Made by a program: the position numbers and the translations under genes. A DNA stretch of 64,000 bases. Origin: Nocardia macrotermitis. Lineage in GTDB: Bacteria; Actinomycetota; Actinomycetes; Mycobacteriales; Mycobacteriaceae. Shown here in pieces: positions 8,753 through 16,490 of the stretch (positions are counted from its first letter, which is position 1; each line of letters begins with the position of its first letter). The notes under the pieces are model-generated. The model made no database searches. It worked only from the letters and a program-made list of their open reading frames with translations, and was not told the origin of the DNA. Location: positions 62,001 to 126,000 of the forward strand of contig NZ_WEGK01000011.1 in assembly GCF_009604405.1 (NCBI RefSeq). Direction: 5' to 3'.

Positions 8753-9981
8753 ATTCGGTTACCCGGGCGGTCCGGCGACGCTCACCGTTGATGTGGGTCG
8801 CGGTGGTGGCAATACTGATCGTGCTCGCGGTGGTGTCGTACGTGGTAGCCCCGCAGTTCACGCGAAACGAGTTCACCGCCGAATTCACCTCTGTCACAGG
8901 GTTGTACACCGGTGACGAGGTGAAGGTCATGGGTGTCACCGTCGGCGGGATCGATGCGATCGAACCGGCAGGGGACCGCGTGCGGGTCCGCTTCCACGTC
9001 GACACCGGGCAGCCGATCCCCGCCGCCGCGAAGGCCGTGATCATGTCGCCGAATCTGGTGTCCTCCAGATTCATTCAGCTCGCGCCCGCCTACACCGCCG
9101 GGCCGACGCTGCGCGACGGTGCGACGATTCCGTTGGGCCGCACCGCGATTCCGGTCGAGTGGGATCAGATCAAGGTGCAGCTCCAGCGGCTGGCCACCGC
9201 GCTGGGCCCGACCGATACCGATCCGCGCGGCCCGATCGGACAGGTCGTGGACACCGCCGCGGCCAATCTCCGAGGTGAGGGGGCGAATCTGCATCAGACG
9301 CTGGCCACGTTGTCCGATGCGATGAAAACGCTGTCGCAGGGACGCGGTGATCTGGTCTCGATCGTCGCGAACCTCCAGATCTTCGTCAGCGCGCTGTCCC
9401 AGAGCGGGCAGCAGATCGTTTCGATCAACAATCGCCTGGCCACGGTGTCGACGCTGCTCGCGGACAATCGCGCCGATCTGGGTAACGCGCTGAGCGGCCT
9501 GGACGGTGCGCTCGGTGAGGTGACGAGATTCGTCGCGGACAACCGGGATCGGTTGGGCGCCACCGCCGATTCGCTGTCCTCGGTCGCGGCCACCCTCGCC
9601 CAGCAGCGCGACGGCCTGGCCCAAGTGCTGCACGTCGCGCCGAACGCCCTGGCCAACCTGGACGGCATCTACCAGCCCGCCCACAACGCCGTCGTCTCGG
9701 CACTGGCCCTGAGCAACTTCGCCAACCCGGTCAACTTCGTCTGCTCGGCACTGGCCGCCGCCGAACAGACCGACGCCCAACAGGGCGCGAAACTGTGCGC
9801 CCAATACCTCGGCCCGCTGCTGAACCTGCTCCGCACGGACTACCCGCCCATCGGCGTCAACCCGACCCGTGGCGTACCTGCGTTGCCGGGCCAAGTCGTC
9901 TACAGCCCACCAGGTCTCGCACCCCGCGCCGCCGCCCCCGCGCCGCTGTCGCAACTGCTCGTCCCGGGAGGTACGCGATGA
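8749..9981 (+). CDS. mceD: MceD family protein
   Basis: A 410-aa Mce subunit. The ATG at 8749 overlaps the mceC stop as ATGA with GGGGGA upstream. N-terminal anchor at about residues 15-35 (SPLMWVAVVAILIVLAVVSYV), MCE domain with GLYTGDEVKVMGVTVGGI and MSPNLVSSRFIQL, helical central region (170-300) with DNRADLGNALSGLDGALG type repeats, and a Pro-rich C-terminal end (PPGLAPRAAAPAPLSQLLVPGG). Such tails are typical of MceC/MceD proteins in mycobacteria and nocardiae. Confidence 0.93.
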   Translation: MNSVTRAVRRRSPLMWVAVVAILIVLAVVSYVVAPQFTRNEFTAEFTSVTGLYTGDEVKVMGVTVGGIDAIEPAGDRVRVRFHVDTGQPIPAAAKAVIMSPNLVSSRFIQLAPAYTAGPTLRDGATIPLGRTAIPVEWDQIKVQLQRLATALGPTDTDPRGPIGQVVDTAAANLRGEGANLHQTLATLSDAMKTLSQGRGDLVSIVANLQIFVSALSQSGQQIVSINNRLATVSTLLADNRADLGNALSGLDGALGEVTRFVADNRDRLGATADSLSSVAATLAQQRDGLAQVLHVAPNALANLDGIYQPAHNAVVSALALSNFANPVNFVCSALAAAEQTDAQQGAKLCAQYLGPLLNLLRTDYPPIGVNPTRGVPALPGQVVYSPPGLAPRAAAPAPLSQLLVPGGTR

Positions 9982-11105
9982 CCGTGCGCCGAATCGCCAC
10001 GCTGGTGGTCGTGCTGGGACTGGTCGTCTCCTGCGGAAGTGGTTGTGGTTGGCGCGGTTTGAACTCGCTGCCGTTGCCCGGGACCGTGGGGCACGGGGAG
10101 GGGTCGTACGCGGTGCGTATTCAGATGCCGGATGTTTCGACCATTCAACGGAATTCGCCGGTGCTGGTGAACGATGTGACGGTCGGTTCGGTCACCGATA
10201 TCGCGCTCGAGGGGCAGCATGCGCTGGTGACCGTGCGGCTCGAACGCGGGGTGCGGCTGCCGGAGAACGCCACCGCGAAGGTCGGGCAGACCAGTCTGCT
10301 CGGCAGCACACACATCGAACTCGCCGCTCCGGCAACCGAAGCCGCGCGCGGAACTTTGCACGACGGTTCGCTGATCCCGCTCGCGCACGCCGGGAGTTTT
10401 CCGACCACCGAGCAGACGCTGTCCTCGATGTCGCTGGTGCTCAGCGGCGGCGGACTGGCCCAGATCCGCGATATCAGCACCGAATTGAATGCGGCGCTGT
10501 CCGGTCGCGAGGATGCGGTCCGCGCGCTGCTCACCAAACTCGACACGCTGATGCGCGGCCTGGACGCGCAGAAACAGGACATCGTCGACGCCATCGCCGG
10601 AATCGATGCCCTCAGTACTCGCCTGGCCGCCCATCACGACGAGATAGCCACGGCCATAACGCATCTGGAACCGGCGTTGACGGTGATCCGGGATCGGCGG
10701 GTCGAGCTGACGCGCGCGCTCACCGGCCTGGGCGATCTGGGCCGCACGGCGAATGCGTTGATCGGCAACACCCGCGACGACATCACCGCCGAATTGCGTG
10801 ACCTGCAACCGGTTCTGGCCTCGCTCGCGAACTCGGGCAGCTCCCTGACCGAGTCGCTGCGGTATCTGCTCACCTACCCGTTCCCGATCGACACCTACGC
10901 CAACGCGGTGCGTGGGGATTACGCCAACGGTGAGGTCACCTTGGATCTGCGACTGAGTACGTTGGACAACGCGCTGCTGCTGGGAACTCCGTTGCAGGGC
11001 ATGCTGACCGGACTCGAGGCCATCATCGGGCACACCGCGCCCGGGCCGGTCCAGACCGCACCCGTCCCGCTGCCGAACCTGCTGACGCCCGGCGGTCCGC
11101 GATGA
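9978..11105 (+). CDS. mceE: MceE family lipoprotein
   Basis: A 375-aa lipid-anchored Mce subunit (LprN-type). The ATG at 9978 overlaps the mceD stop and follows GGGAGG. The signal peptide ends in a cysteine-rich lipobox region, LVVSCGSGC, followed by the family hallmark GWRGLNSLPLPG; either Cys could carry the diacylglycerol, the second being the usual family site. The MCE domain follows (NSPVLVNDVTVGSVTDI, VGQTSLLGSTHIEL), then the helical region and a Pro-rich end. It anchors the hexamer on the outer face of the membrane. Confidence 0.93.
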   Translation: MTVRRIATLVVVLGLVVSCGSGCGWRGLNSLPLPGTVGHGEGSYAVRIQMPDVSTIQRNSPVLVNDVTVGSVTDIALEGQHALVTVRLERGVRLPENATAKVGQTSLLGSTHIELAAPATEAARGTLHDGSLIPLAHAGSFPTTEQTLSSMSLVLSGGGLAQIRDISTELNAALSGREDAVRALLTKLDTLMRGLDAQKQDIVDAIAGIDALSTRLAAHHDEIATAITHLEPALTVIRDRRVELTRALTGLGDLGRTANALIGNTRDDITAELRDLQPVLASLANSGSSLTESLRYLLTYPFPIDTYANAVRGDYANGEVTLDLRLSTLDNALLLGTPLQGMLTGLEAIIGHTAPGPVQTAPVPLPNLLTPGGPR

Positions 11106-12448
11106 GCCGCCGGCCGCGGCCGCTGCCGCGCAAACTGTGGGTGTTCGCGGTCATCGCGGTGGTGTCACTAGTGACGGCCGCGACCGTCTACGCGCAGTTG
11201 CCGCAGCGAATGGGTATCGGGCGCTACACGATCGGCGTCGAACTGCACGACGGCGGCGGCCTGTACACCAACGCCGATGTCAGCTATCGCGGCGTCACCA
11301 TCGGCAAGGTGACCGCGTTGACGACCACCGATTCCGGTGCGCGCGCCACACTTTCGCTGAAATCCTCGGTCGAGGTGCCCGCCGATCTGGACGCGGCGGT
11401 CCGGAGTATGTCCGCGGTCGGGGAGCAATATGTCGACCTGGTCCCGCGCCGCGCGGCGGGGCCGTACCTGACCGGCGGCGCGGTGATCCACGCCGACCGC
11501 ACCTCCACCCCCGCCGATGTGGGCCGCATCCTGGACCGGATCGAATCCTCACTACAGGCGATCGGCCCCGGCAACCTGCGCACCGTCCTGGACGAATCCT
11601 TCACCGCCGTAAACGGTCTCGGCCCGCAGCTGCGCGAGCTGGTGGATGCCCTGCACCAACTGGCCCACGCCGCGGCCGGGGTCGACGGCCCGGCGGCGAC
11701 CCTGATCGATCAGCTCGGACCGCTGCTGGACACCCAGACCGTCACCGGCGACCAGATCCGCCGGTGGGCATCCTCGCTGGCCGCGCTGACCGGAACACTG
11801 CGCGCGAGCGACGGCGACCTGCGCGGCGTCATCACCGCGGCGGGTCCCGCCGCCGACCAGGTCACCGCCCTGTTCACCCGGTTGCGCCCCACCCTGCCGC
11901 TGCTGCTGTCCAATCTGGTCACCGTGGAACAGGTTGCGGCCGTGTATAACCCGTCGCTGGAACAGATCCTGGTGCTCTACCCGCCCCTGATCGCCGCCAC
12001 CCAGTCCGCCGGTCTGCCCAACGTCGACGACCCCGGCCAGAACACCTTCTTCGCCAATCAACTCAACGACCCGCCCCCCTGCATCGAGGGCTTCCTTCCC
12101 CCGAACGAACGCCGCTCACCCACGCAAACCGACACCCCGGCGACCCGACCGAACCTGTATTGCAAAGTCGCACAGAACGATCCGCGAGCCGTCCGCGGCG
12201 CACGCAATCTCCCCTGCATGGAATTCCCGGGCCGCCGCGCCGCCACGGTCCAACTCTGCCGCAACCCATCGGGCACCACCACACAGTCACCCACGCTCGC
12301 CCACCCGGCCGCCGCCGTCACCACCTACACGCCAACTGACGGCACTTACGTAGGCAACGACGGCAAGCTCTACGCCGATCCCGCTCTACGCCAAGGCAAT
12401 TCAGGAAGGCCACTCCCGCTGCCCACGTTGCTGGCCCCACCGCCGTAG
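11102..12448 (+). CDS. mceF: MceF family protein
   Basis: A 448-aa last Mce subunit, beginning at the ATG at 11102 that overlaps the mceE stop. N-terminal anchor at about residues 11-29, MCE domain with GLYTNADVSYRGVTIGKV and MSAVGEQYVDLVP, helical domain (140-260), then a long C-terminal extension (about 310-448) with the conserved Cys-containing block LPCMEFPGRRAATVQLC, and a Pro-rich end PLPLPTLLAPPP. The last 19 codons and the stop lie in the first unit of a 107-bp tandem duplication. No clear Rho-independent terminator follows. Confidence 0.93.
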   Translation: MSRRPRPLPRKLWVFAVIAVVSLVTAATVYAQLPQRMGIGRYTIGVELHDGGGLYTNADVSYRGVTIGKVTALTTTDSGARATLSLKSSVEVPADLDAAVRSMSAVGEQYVDLVPRRAAGPYLTGGAVIHADRTSTPADVGRILDRIESSLQAIGPGNLRTVLDESFTAVNGLGPQLRELVDALHQLAHAAAGVDGPAATLIDQLGPLLDTQTVTGDQIRRWASSLAALTGTLRASDGDLRGVITAAGPAADQVTALFTRLRPTLPLLLSNLVTVEQVAAVYNPSLEQILVLYPPLIAATQSAGLPNVDDPGQNTFFANQLNDPPPCIEGFLPPNERRSPTQTDTPATRPNLYCKVAQNDPRAVRGARNLPCMEFPGRRAATVQLCRNPSGTTTQSPTLAHPAAAVTTYTPTDGTYVGNDGKLYADPALRQGNSGRPLPLPTLLAPPP

Positions 12449-12617
12449 GAAATCGAGTATCTACGGCCGGGGGTGTCGACGCTGATGCCGGTCTGTGTCA
12501 AGGAAATTCAGTAGGGCCACTCCCGTTGCTCACGTTGCTGGCCCCACCGTCGTAGGAATCGAGTACCTACGCCCGGCGGTATCGACGCTGATACCGCTCT
12601 GTGCCAAGGAAATTCAG
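12392..12617 (+). repeat. 107-bp tandem duplication spanning the mceF 3' end
   Basis: Unit 1 (12392-12498) covers the last codons and stop of mceF plus 50 bp of downstream DNA. Unit 2 (12499-12604) repeats it with about 13 substitutions and one single-base gap by my alignment. The start of a third unit (CAAGGAAATTCAG) follows at 12605-12617. Read in the mceF frame, unit 2 still encodes a QGNS-GPLPLLTLLAPPS-stop tail, so it is a fossil copy of the mceF C-terminus. Nothing else recognisable lies between here and 12750. Confidence 0.9.
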
Positions 12618-12750
12618 GTGAAGCATCCGCTTCGCGCCGCTCGTCATGGAAGTCGATCATCCACGCGGTGCCGGATGCGGCATCCGATTTACAGCGCGGT
12701 GGAATGTGATTCGAGGTGCGGGCGATCCGAATCGACGGCAGTGGCCCGAT

Positions 12751-13419
12751 TCATTCCGGGCAGGGCGGCGTCCAGGTCTCGGCGGTCTCGCCGGTGGCCA
12801 GGAAGATGGTGCGGCGGCCGACTTCCACGGCGTTGTCCGCGAAACGCTCGTAGTAGCGGCCCAGCAGCGTGAGATCCACCGCGGCGGTGACCCCGTAGCC
12901 CCAGTCGGGGTTCAGCACCAGACCCAGCAGCTCCTCGTGCAGGCGGTCCATGGCGTCGTCCTGGGCGTCGAGCGCGGCCGCGGAGTCCGGATTGCCGGAT
13001 TCGAGGACCTCGGCGGCGCTGGTGGCGATCGCGACCGCCGCCGCGCCCATGCGGGTGATCAACGGCCGCACCGGATCCGCGACAACGAAGTCCGGATGCC
13101 GACGGCGCGCGCTGACCGCGACATGACCCGCCAGCGCGCCCATCCGCTGGAGATTGCCGATCAACTGGATGGCGGTGACCACCTGCCGCAATTCGCTCGC
13201 CACGGGCGCTTGCAGCGTGAGTAATCGGATCGACTCCTGCTCGGCCTGCTGCGTCATGGTGTCGACGCGGGCCGCGGAATCGATCGCGGCCTCGGCCAGT
13301 TCGATATCGGCCGTGACCAGGGCCTGGGTCGCATCGGCGATCGCGGTCCGGTCCTGTAGGCAGATCTGGTGTTGCAGCTGTGCGAGCTGCCGCAGGTTGT
13401 CGTGGTAATCGCTGCGCAT
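12751..13419 (-). CDS. phoU: Phosphate signalling protein PhoU
   Basis: A 222-aa all-helical cytosolic protein with two PhoU three-helix bundles (about residues 10-100 and 115-205). Family signatures include QDRTAIADATQALVTAD, the AS-EL-RQVV-AIQLIGNLQRMG block of the first half and DLTLLGRYYERFADNAVEVGRRTIFLATGE at the end, which holds the metal-binding E(D)xxxD region. PhoU links the Pst transporter to a sensor kinase and represses the phosphate regulon when phosphate is plentiful. It faces the mce operon and is not accompanied by pst genes here, so it is probably one of several paralogues. Confidence 0.92.
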   Translation of the reverse strand: MRSDYHDNLRQLAQLQHQICLQDRTAIADATQALVTADIELAEAAIDSAARVDTMTQQAEQESIRLLTLQAPVASELRQVVTAIQLIGNLQRMGALAGHVAVSARRRHPDFVVADPVRPLITRMGAAAVAIATSAAEVLESGNPDSAAALDAQDDAMDRLHEELLGLVLNPDWGYGVTAAVDLTLLGRYYERFADNAVEVGRRTIFLATGETAETWTPPCPE

Positions 13420-13493
13420 ACCCGATTCAATCGCATTCGGGCGCGCCGCGTGTCACCGACCCGGGCGACGGCGTGTCCGGATCATGCTGCAGT

Positions 13494-13757
13494 TCAGTCG
13501 TTGCGGAACTGTTCGTTGCGATTCTGTAGGCGCTGGGAGAAGGTTTCGGTCCACGCGGCGGTCTCGCCGGCCTCCTCACGCGCGCCGCGCTTCCCGGGGA
13601 CCGCGACACCCTTGGGCCGCGACCGCTGCGCGATCTGACGCACGTTCCAGGCCACGTAGTCCGGAACGGTCATACCCGCGCACACCGCGGCGTCGCACAG
13701 CGAATCCCATTCGAAGCTGTCCACGGTCACTGTCACAGTGACATCTCTGGTCGCCAT
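13494..13757 (-). CDS. Small conserved hypothetical protein, possibly ribbon-helix-helix
   Basis: An 87-aa protein starting at the ATG at 13757. An upstream in-frame start at 13847 would run into the next gene's control region. The first half, TRDVTVTVTVDSFEWDSL followed by two predicted helices (LCDAAVCAGMTVPDYVAWNVRQIAQR), has the strand-helix-helix order of a ribbon-helix-helix DNA-binding fold. The C-terminal half is charged and probably disordered. No toxin partner is next to it. The assignment of fold is inference and function is unknown. It lies between phoU and the mce-associated genes on the same strand. Confidence 0.55.
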   Translation of the reverse strand: MATRDVTVTVTVDSFEWDSLCDAAVCAGMTVPDYVAWNVRQIAQRSRPKGVAVPGKRGAREEAGETAAWTETFSQRLQNRNEQFRND

Positions 13758-13809
13758 AACGGAACACCATAGACCTCGAAACCGAACGCGGCGTGCGGGA
13801 TTGCGAAGT

Positions 13810-14442
13810 TCATACGGTGTCCAGCTTACTGACCAGCCAATGTTCACCTACCTTGACCAGCTCGAGACGCAGGCTGCTGGACATGGTGGTGGGCTGTGCC
13901 AGATCGTCCGCGGTGGTCGTCTGATTGACGAACACCAGCGCCACCGCGTGCCCGGAATCGGCCGAAACGACGGATGTGGCAGTCACTGTCGCGGTGGAAC
14001 TCATGTGCCGCCCGTTGGCCGCCGGGATCACCACGTCGGTGCCGAGTTTCTCGAAATAACCGGCGAAGTCACCGGTGAGGTGGGAGTGCGCGCGAGCCAG
14101 GTCCGCGGCGACGGTGGCGGGTTTGTAGGACAGCACGGCGGCGGCCGCATCGGCCGCGGCGGGGCCGACTTCGCGGTCGGCGGCGGTGAGTTCGGTGTCG
14201 TGGCGGTATTGCAGGATCGACCAGACCGTCGTGATCACGAGTGCTACCACGACGAGTGCGGCAGGCCAGTGGCGGAGCATCCCTCGGCGCGAGGTGGGCG
14301 CTATATCGGTGCCGGATTCGCCCAGGGGCGAGGCCGTTTCGCGCACGGGCTCCGAATTGTCCTGGCTGCCTGCGTTATCGGTGGTCGAATTGTCGGTGGC
14401 CGGTTCCGCCTCCACGGCGTTCCCTTCGATACGGCTCGTCAT
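13810..14442 (-). CDS. Mce-associated membrane protein
   Basis: A 210-aa single-pass protein: an acidic, Glu/Asp/Thr-rich cytoplasmic N-terminus (1-58), one membrane segment (about 59-80, WPAALVVVALVITTVWSIL), then an extracytoplasmic NTF2/VirB8-like domain ending VGEHWLVSKLDTV. This is the architecture of Mas proteins, which stabilise or assist Mce complexes. Its ATG at 14442 overlaps the stop of its paralogue upstream. It is encoded opposite to the mce operon rather than as its 3' end, the more common arrangement. Confidence 0.88.
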   Translation of the reverse strand: MTSRIEGNAVEAEPATDNSTTDNAGSQDNSEPVRETASPLGESGTDIAPTSRRGMLRHWPAALVVVALVITTVWSILQYRHDTELTAADREVGPAAADAAAAVLSYKPATVAADLARAHSHLTGDFAGYFEKLGTDVVIPAANGRHMSSTATVTATSVVSADSGHAVALVFVNQTTTADDLAQPTTMSSSLRLELVKVGEHWLVSKLDTV

Positions 14443-15152
14443 GGGACGAAGTCCACGTTCGAGACCAGGATGTGGCCATCGGTTCGGTGCAGGATCACCC
14501 GGAGTCGCCAGATGCGCGGTTCGTTGTTCGCGCCGGTGGAATTGGTGACTTTGGAGGTGGCGGCCACCAGGACCTTCGCGTCGTCACCGGACATCGATTC
14601 GATGCCCGCCGCGGTGACGGTTCCGGTGGTCGAGACGTGCGCCTGCTTGACGACCGAGGTGAAAGCGGTTGAGCGGGAACCGAAGTCGTCGTGAAAGGTG
14701 CCGGTGGAGGCGGCGAGGATGCGGGCGATATCCGCGTCGGCGCTGCCGGAGGAGATGGTGGTCAGGTCGACGACCGCCTGGCGTGCTGCCTGGAGGTAGG
14801 CGGCGCGGTCGGCCTGTTCGCGGGTCGCGGTGCGGTGTTGCAGGACGAGCGTTGTGGTGACGGCCGCCAGTGCCACGATGACGACGGCGGTCGCGGCCCA
14901 CGCGAGCATTCGCTTACCGAGTATCGGCCTCGGCTCGGGGCCGGACTCGGTCGTGCCCGCGGGCTCCGATGTTCGCGCCGCGGTGTCCGGCGTTCGTGCT
15001 GCCGCATCCGCTGTTTCCGGAGACAATGTCTTCGCGGATCGCTCGCTCGGTACGGCATCCGCAGGCTGGGCCTGCGTGGATGACTCGGCGACAGCGTCCG
15101 CTTCGTCCGAGGGCTCGGCGTGCGTCGGCTCGTCGGCGTCGTTGTCCGCCAT
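14439..15152 (-). CDS. Mce-associated membrane protein
   Basis: A 237-aa paralogue of the following gene. The start chosen is the ATG at 15152 with GGAGAG upstream; an earlier in-frame start would need translation through the promoter region. The layout is a long acidic/Thr-Ala-rich N-terminus (1-85), a membrane segment (about 86-108, MLAWAATAVVIVALAAVTTTLV) and a C-terminal domain ending LRVILHRTDGHILVSNVDFVP. It is likely co-transcribed with the second Mas protein through the ATGA overlap and works at the membrane with the Mce complex (family knowledge). Confidence 0.88.
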   Translation of the reverse strand: MADNDADEPTHAEPSDEADAVAESSTQAQPADAVPSERSAKTLSPETADAAARTPDTAARTSEPAGTTESGPEPRPILGKRMLAWAATAVVIVALAAVTTTLVLQHRTATREQADRAAYLQAARQAVVDLTTISSGSADADIARILAASTGTFHDDFGSRSTAFTSVVKQAHVSTTGTVTAAGIESMSGDDAKVLVAATSKVTNSTGANNEPRIWRLRVILHRTDGHILVSNVDFVP

Positions 15153-15191
15153 CCTCGACTCTCCAATACATACTCTGGTGTACCGTCTGTG

Positions 15192-15207
15192 CGTACTATA
15201 AAGTACG
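15192..15207. promoter_or_regulatory. Inverted repeat CGTACT-ATAA-AGTACG, putative operator
   Basis: A perfect 6-bp-arm inverted repeat in the 129-bp region between the divergent mce-associated gene (15152) and the hydrolase operon (15282). It is the only AT-rich patch there, so it may double as a -10 region. A related arrangement, TACCGT followed by ACTATA and AAGTA, occurs in front of the multicopper oxidase/mce operon. Confidence 0.5.
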
Positions 15208-15281
15208 GTCCGCGATTGCGATGCGGATCGCACCGACGTGCATCGTTATTTTTCGGTGGGACACAGATCAGGAGGCCGACG

Positions 15282-16430
15282 TTGGCCGGAGCTGTCGAAG
15301 AACACTTCCAGCGCATGCCGTATCGCCCGGCGCAGGACGGGAAGGTGGAGATCCACTCCGGACTGAGCCGTCACTATCCGACCCTGCACGGCAATCTCGT
15401 GACGCCCCAGGGCTTCTCGCGTGATCTCGTGGTGCTGATGGCGCATCCCGCGTCGAATTTCCTGTCGCATTTCCTGCTCGACGCGTTCGCCTCGGCCGGG
15501 ATCCCGATCATGGCCATGAACACCCGCTACTCGTCCAACGAGCCCGCGCTGCTGATGGAGCGTGCCGCCGAGGATCTGGGCACGGGCGTGCGGTGGTTGA
15601 AGGAACATCACGGTTTCCGGCATGTGGTGCTGCTGGGTTTCAGCGGTGGCGGGCCGCTGGTGTCGTTCTATCAGGGGCAGGCGGAGAATCCGACCATCAC
15701 GCAGACGCCCACGGGTGAGGCTGTGGCGCTTCGGGATTCGATTCCGGCGGACGGGGTGATGCTGGTCGGCGCGCATGCCGGACGCGCGCGGGTGCTGCTG
15801 AACTGGATCGATCCGGCCGTGGTGGACGAATCCGATCCGTATCGCACCGATCCGGCCCTGGACCTCTACGACCCGGCCCGCACGCTGCCGCTGGACCGGG
15901 AGTGGGTGCGTGAATACCGCGCGGCCCAGCATCGCCGGATCGAGCGCATCGACGCCTGGGCGTTGGAACAGCTGGAACTGTCGAAGGATCGGCCCGGCGC
16001 GGATCCCGGACGCGTCGTGCACCGCACCATCGCCGATCCGCGTTTCGTGGACCCGACGCTGGACCCCAGCGACCGGAAGCCGGGCAGTATGTACGGCGAC
16101 CCGAGCGTGGCCAATCAGGGGGCGGGTGGGTTGGCCCGGTTCGTCACCGCGCGTAGCTGGCTCAGTTCGTGGAGCGTGAATCATTCACGCGCGGACGCAC
16201 TTACGGACCTCACCTCGGTGAAGGCGCCGACGGTGGTGATGTGCCTGCGCGGCGATCAGGCCGCCTTCGTGAGCGATTCGCGCGAAATGCATGCCGCCAG
16301 TGCGGATCCCGGCGCGGAACTGATCGAGATGGCCGATCTCAACCATTATCTGGTCGACCAGCCCGAGGGGATTCCGACGATCGTGCGCCGGTTGCGCGCC
16401 TGGCTCGACGAACGCGTACTCAACTCGTAA
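15282..16430 (+). CDS. Alpha/beta hydrolase
   Basis: A 382-aa serine hydrolase starting at a TTG with a perfect AGGAGG at 15270-15275. The nucleophile elbow GFSGGG is at about residue 120-125, after the strand HVVLLGFS; the core sequence MAHPASNFLSHFLLDAF...GIPIMAMNTRYSSNEPALLMERAAEDL is typical of the fold, and a C-terminal acid/His pair is suggested by the LNHYLVDQPEG segment. A large insertion (about 180-270) may form a lid. It opens a five-gene operon with MpaB-like oxygenase, CrtC-like, homogentisate dioxygenase and aldehyde dehydrogenase genes. The substrate is unknown; ester or thioester cleavage in that pathway is inferred. Confidence 0.85.
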   Translation: MAGAVEEHFQRMPYRPAQDGKVEIHSGLSRHYPTLHGNLVTPQGFSRDLVVLMAHPASNFLSHFLLDAFASAGIPIMAMNTRYSSNEPALLMERAAEDLGTGVRWLKEHHGFRHVVLLGFSGGGPLVSFYQGQAENPTITQTPTGEAVALRDSIPADGVMLVGAHAGRARVLLNWIDPAVVDESDPYRTDPALDLYDPARTLPLDREWVREYRAAQHRRIERIDAWALEQLELSKDRPGADPGRVVHRTIADPRFVDPTLDPSDRKPGSMYGDPSVANQGAGGLARFVTARSWLSSWSVNHSRADALTDLTSVKAPTVVMCLRGDQAAFVSDSREMHAASADPGAELIEMADLNHYLVDQPEGIPTIVRRLRAWLDERVLNS

Positions 16431-16490
16431 TACCGAGCAGCCCAAGATATTCCAGCCAGAAAAGTTACAGCCAATTCCGAGGAGGACCAG

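Noticed and set aside
3847..12448. Toluene-tolerance (Ttg2)/Mla-type transporter instead of Mce
   Set aside because: Six consecutive MCE proteins including an MceE lipoprotein, with two YrbE genes, is the actinobacterial Mce layout; Mla systems have a single MlaD and an adjacent ATPase.
12495..12872. A small plus-strand gene downstream of mceF
   Set aside because: The frame lies in the 107-bp duplication and then antisense to phoU; it has no protein-like composition or start signal.
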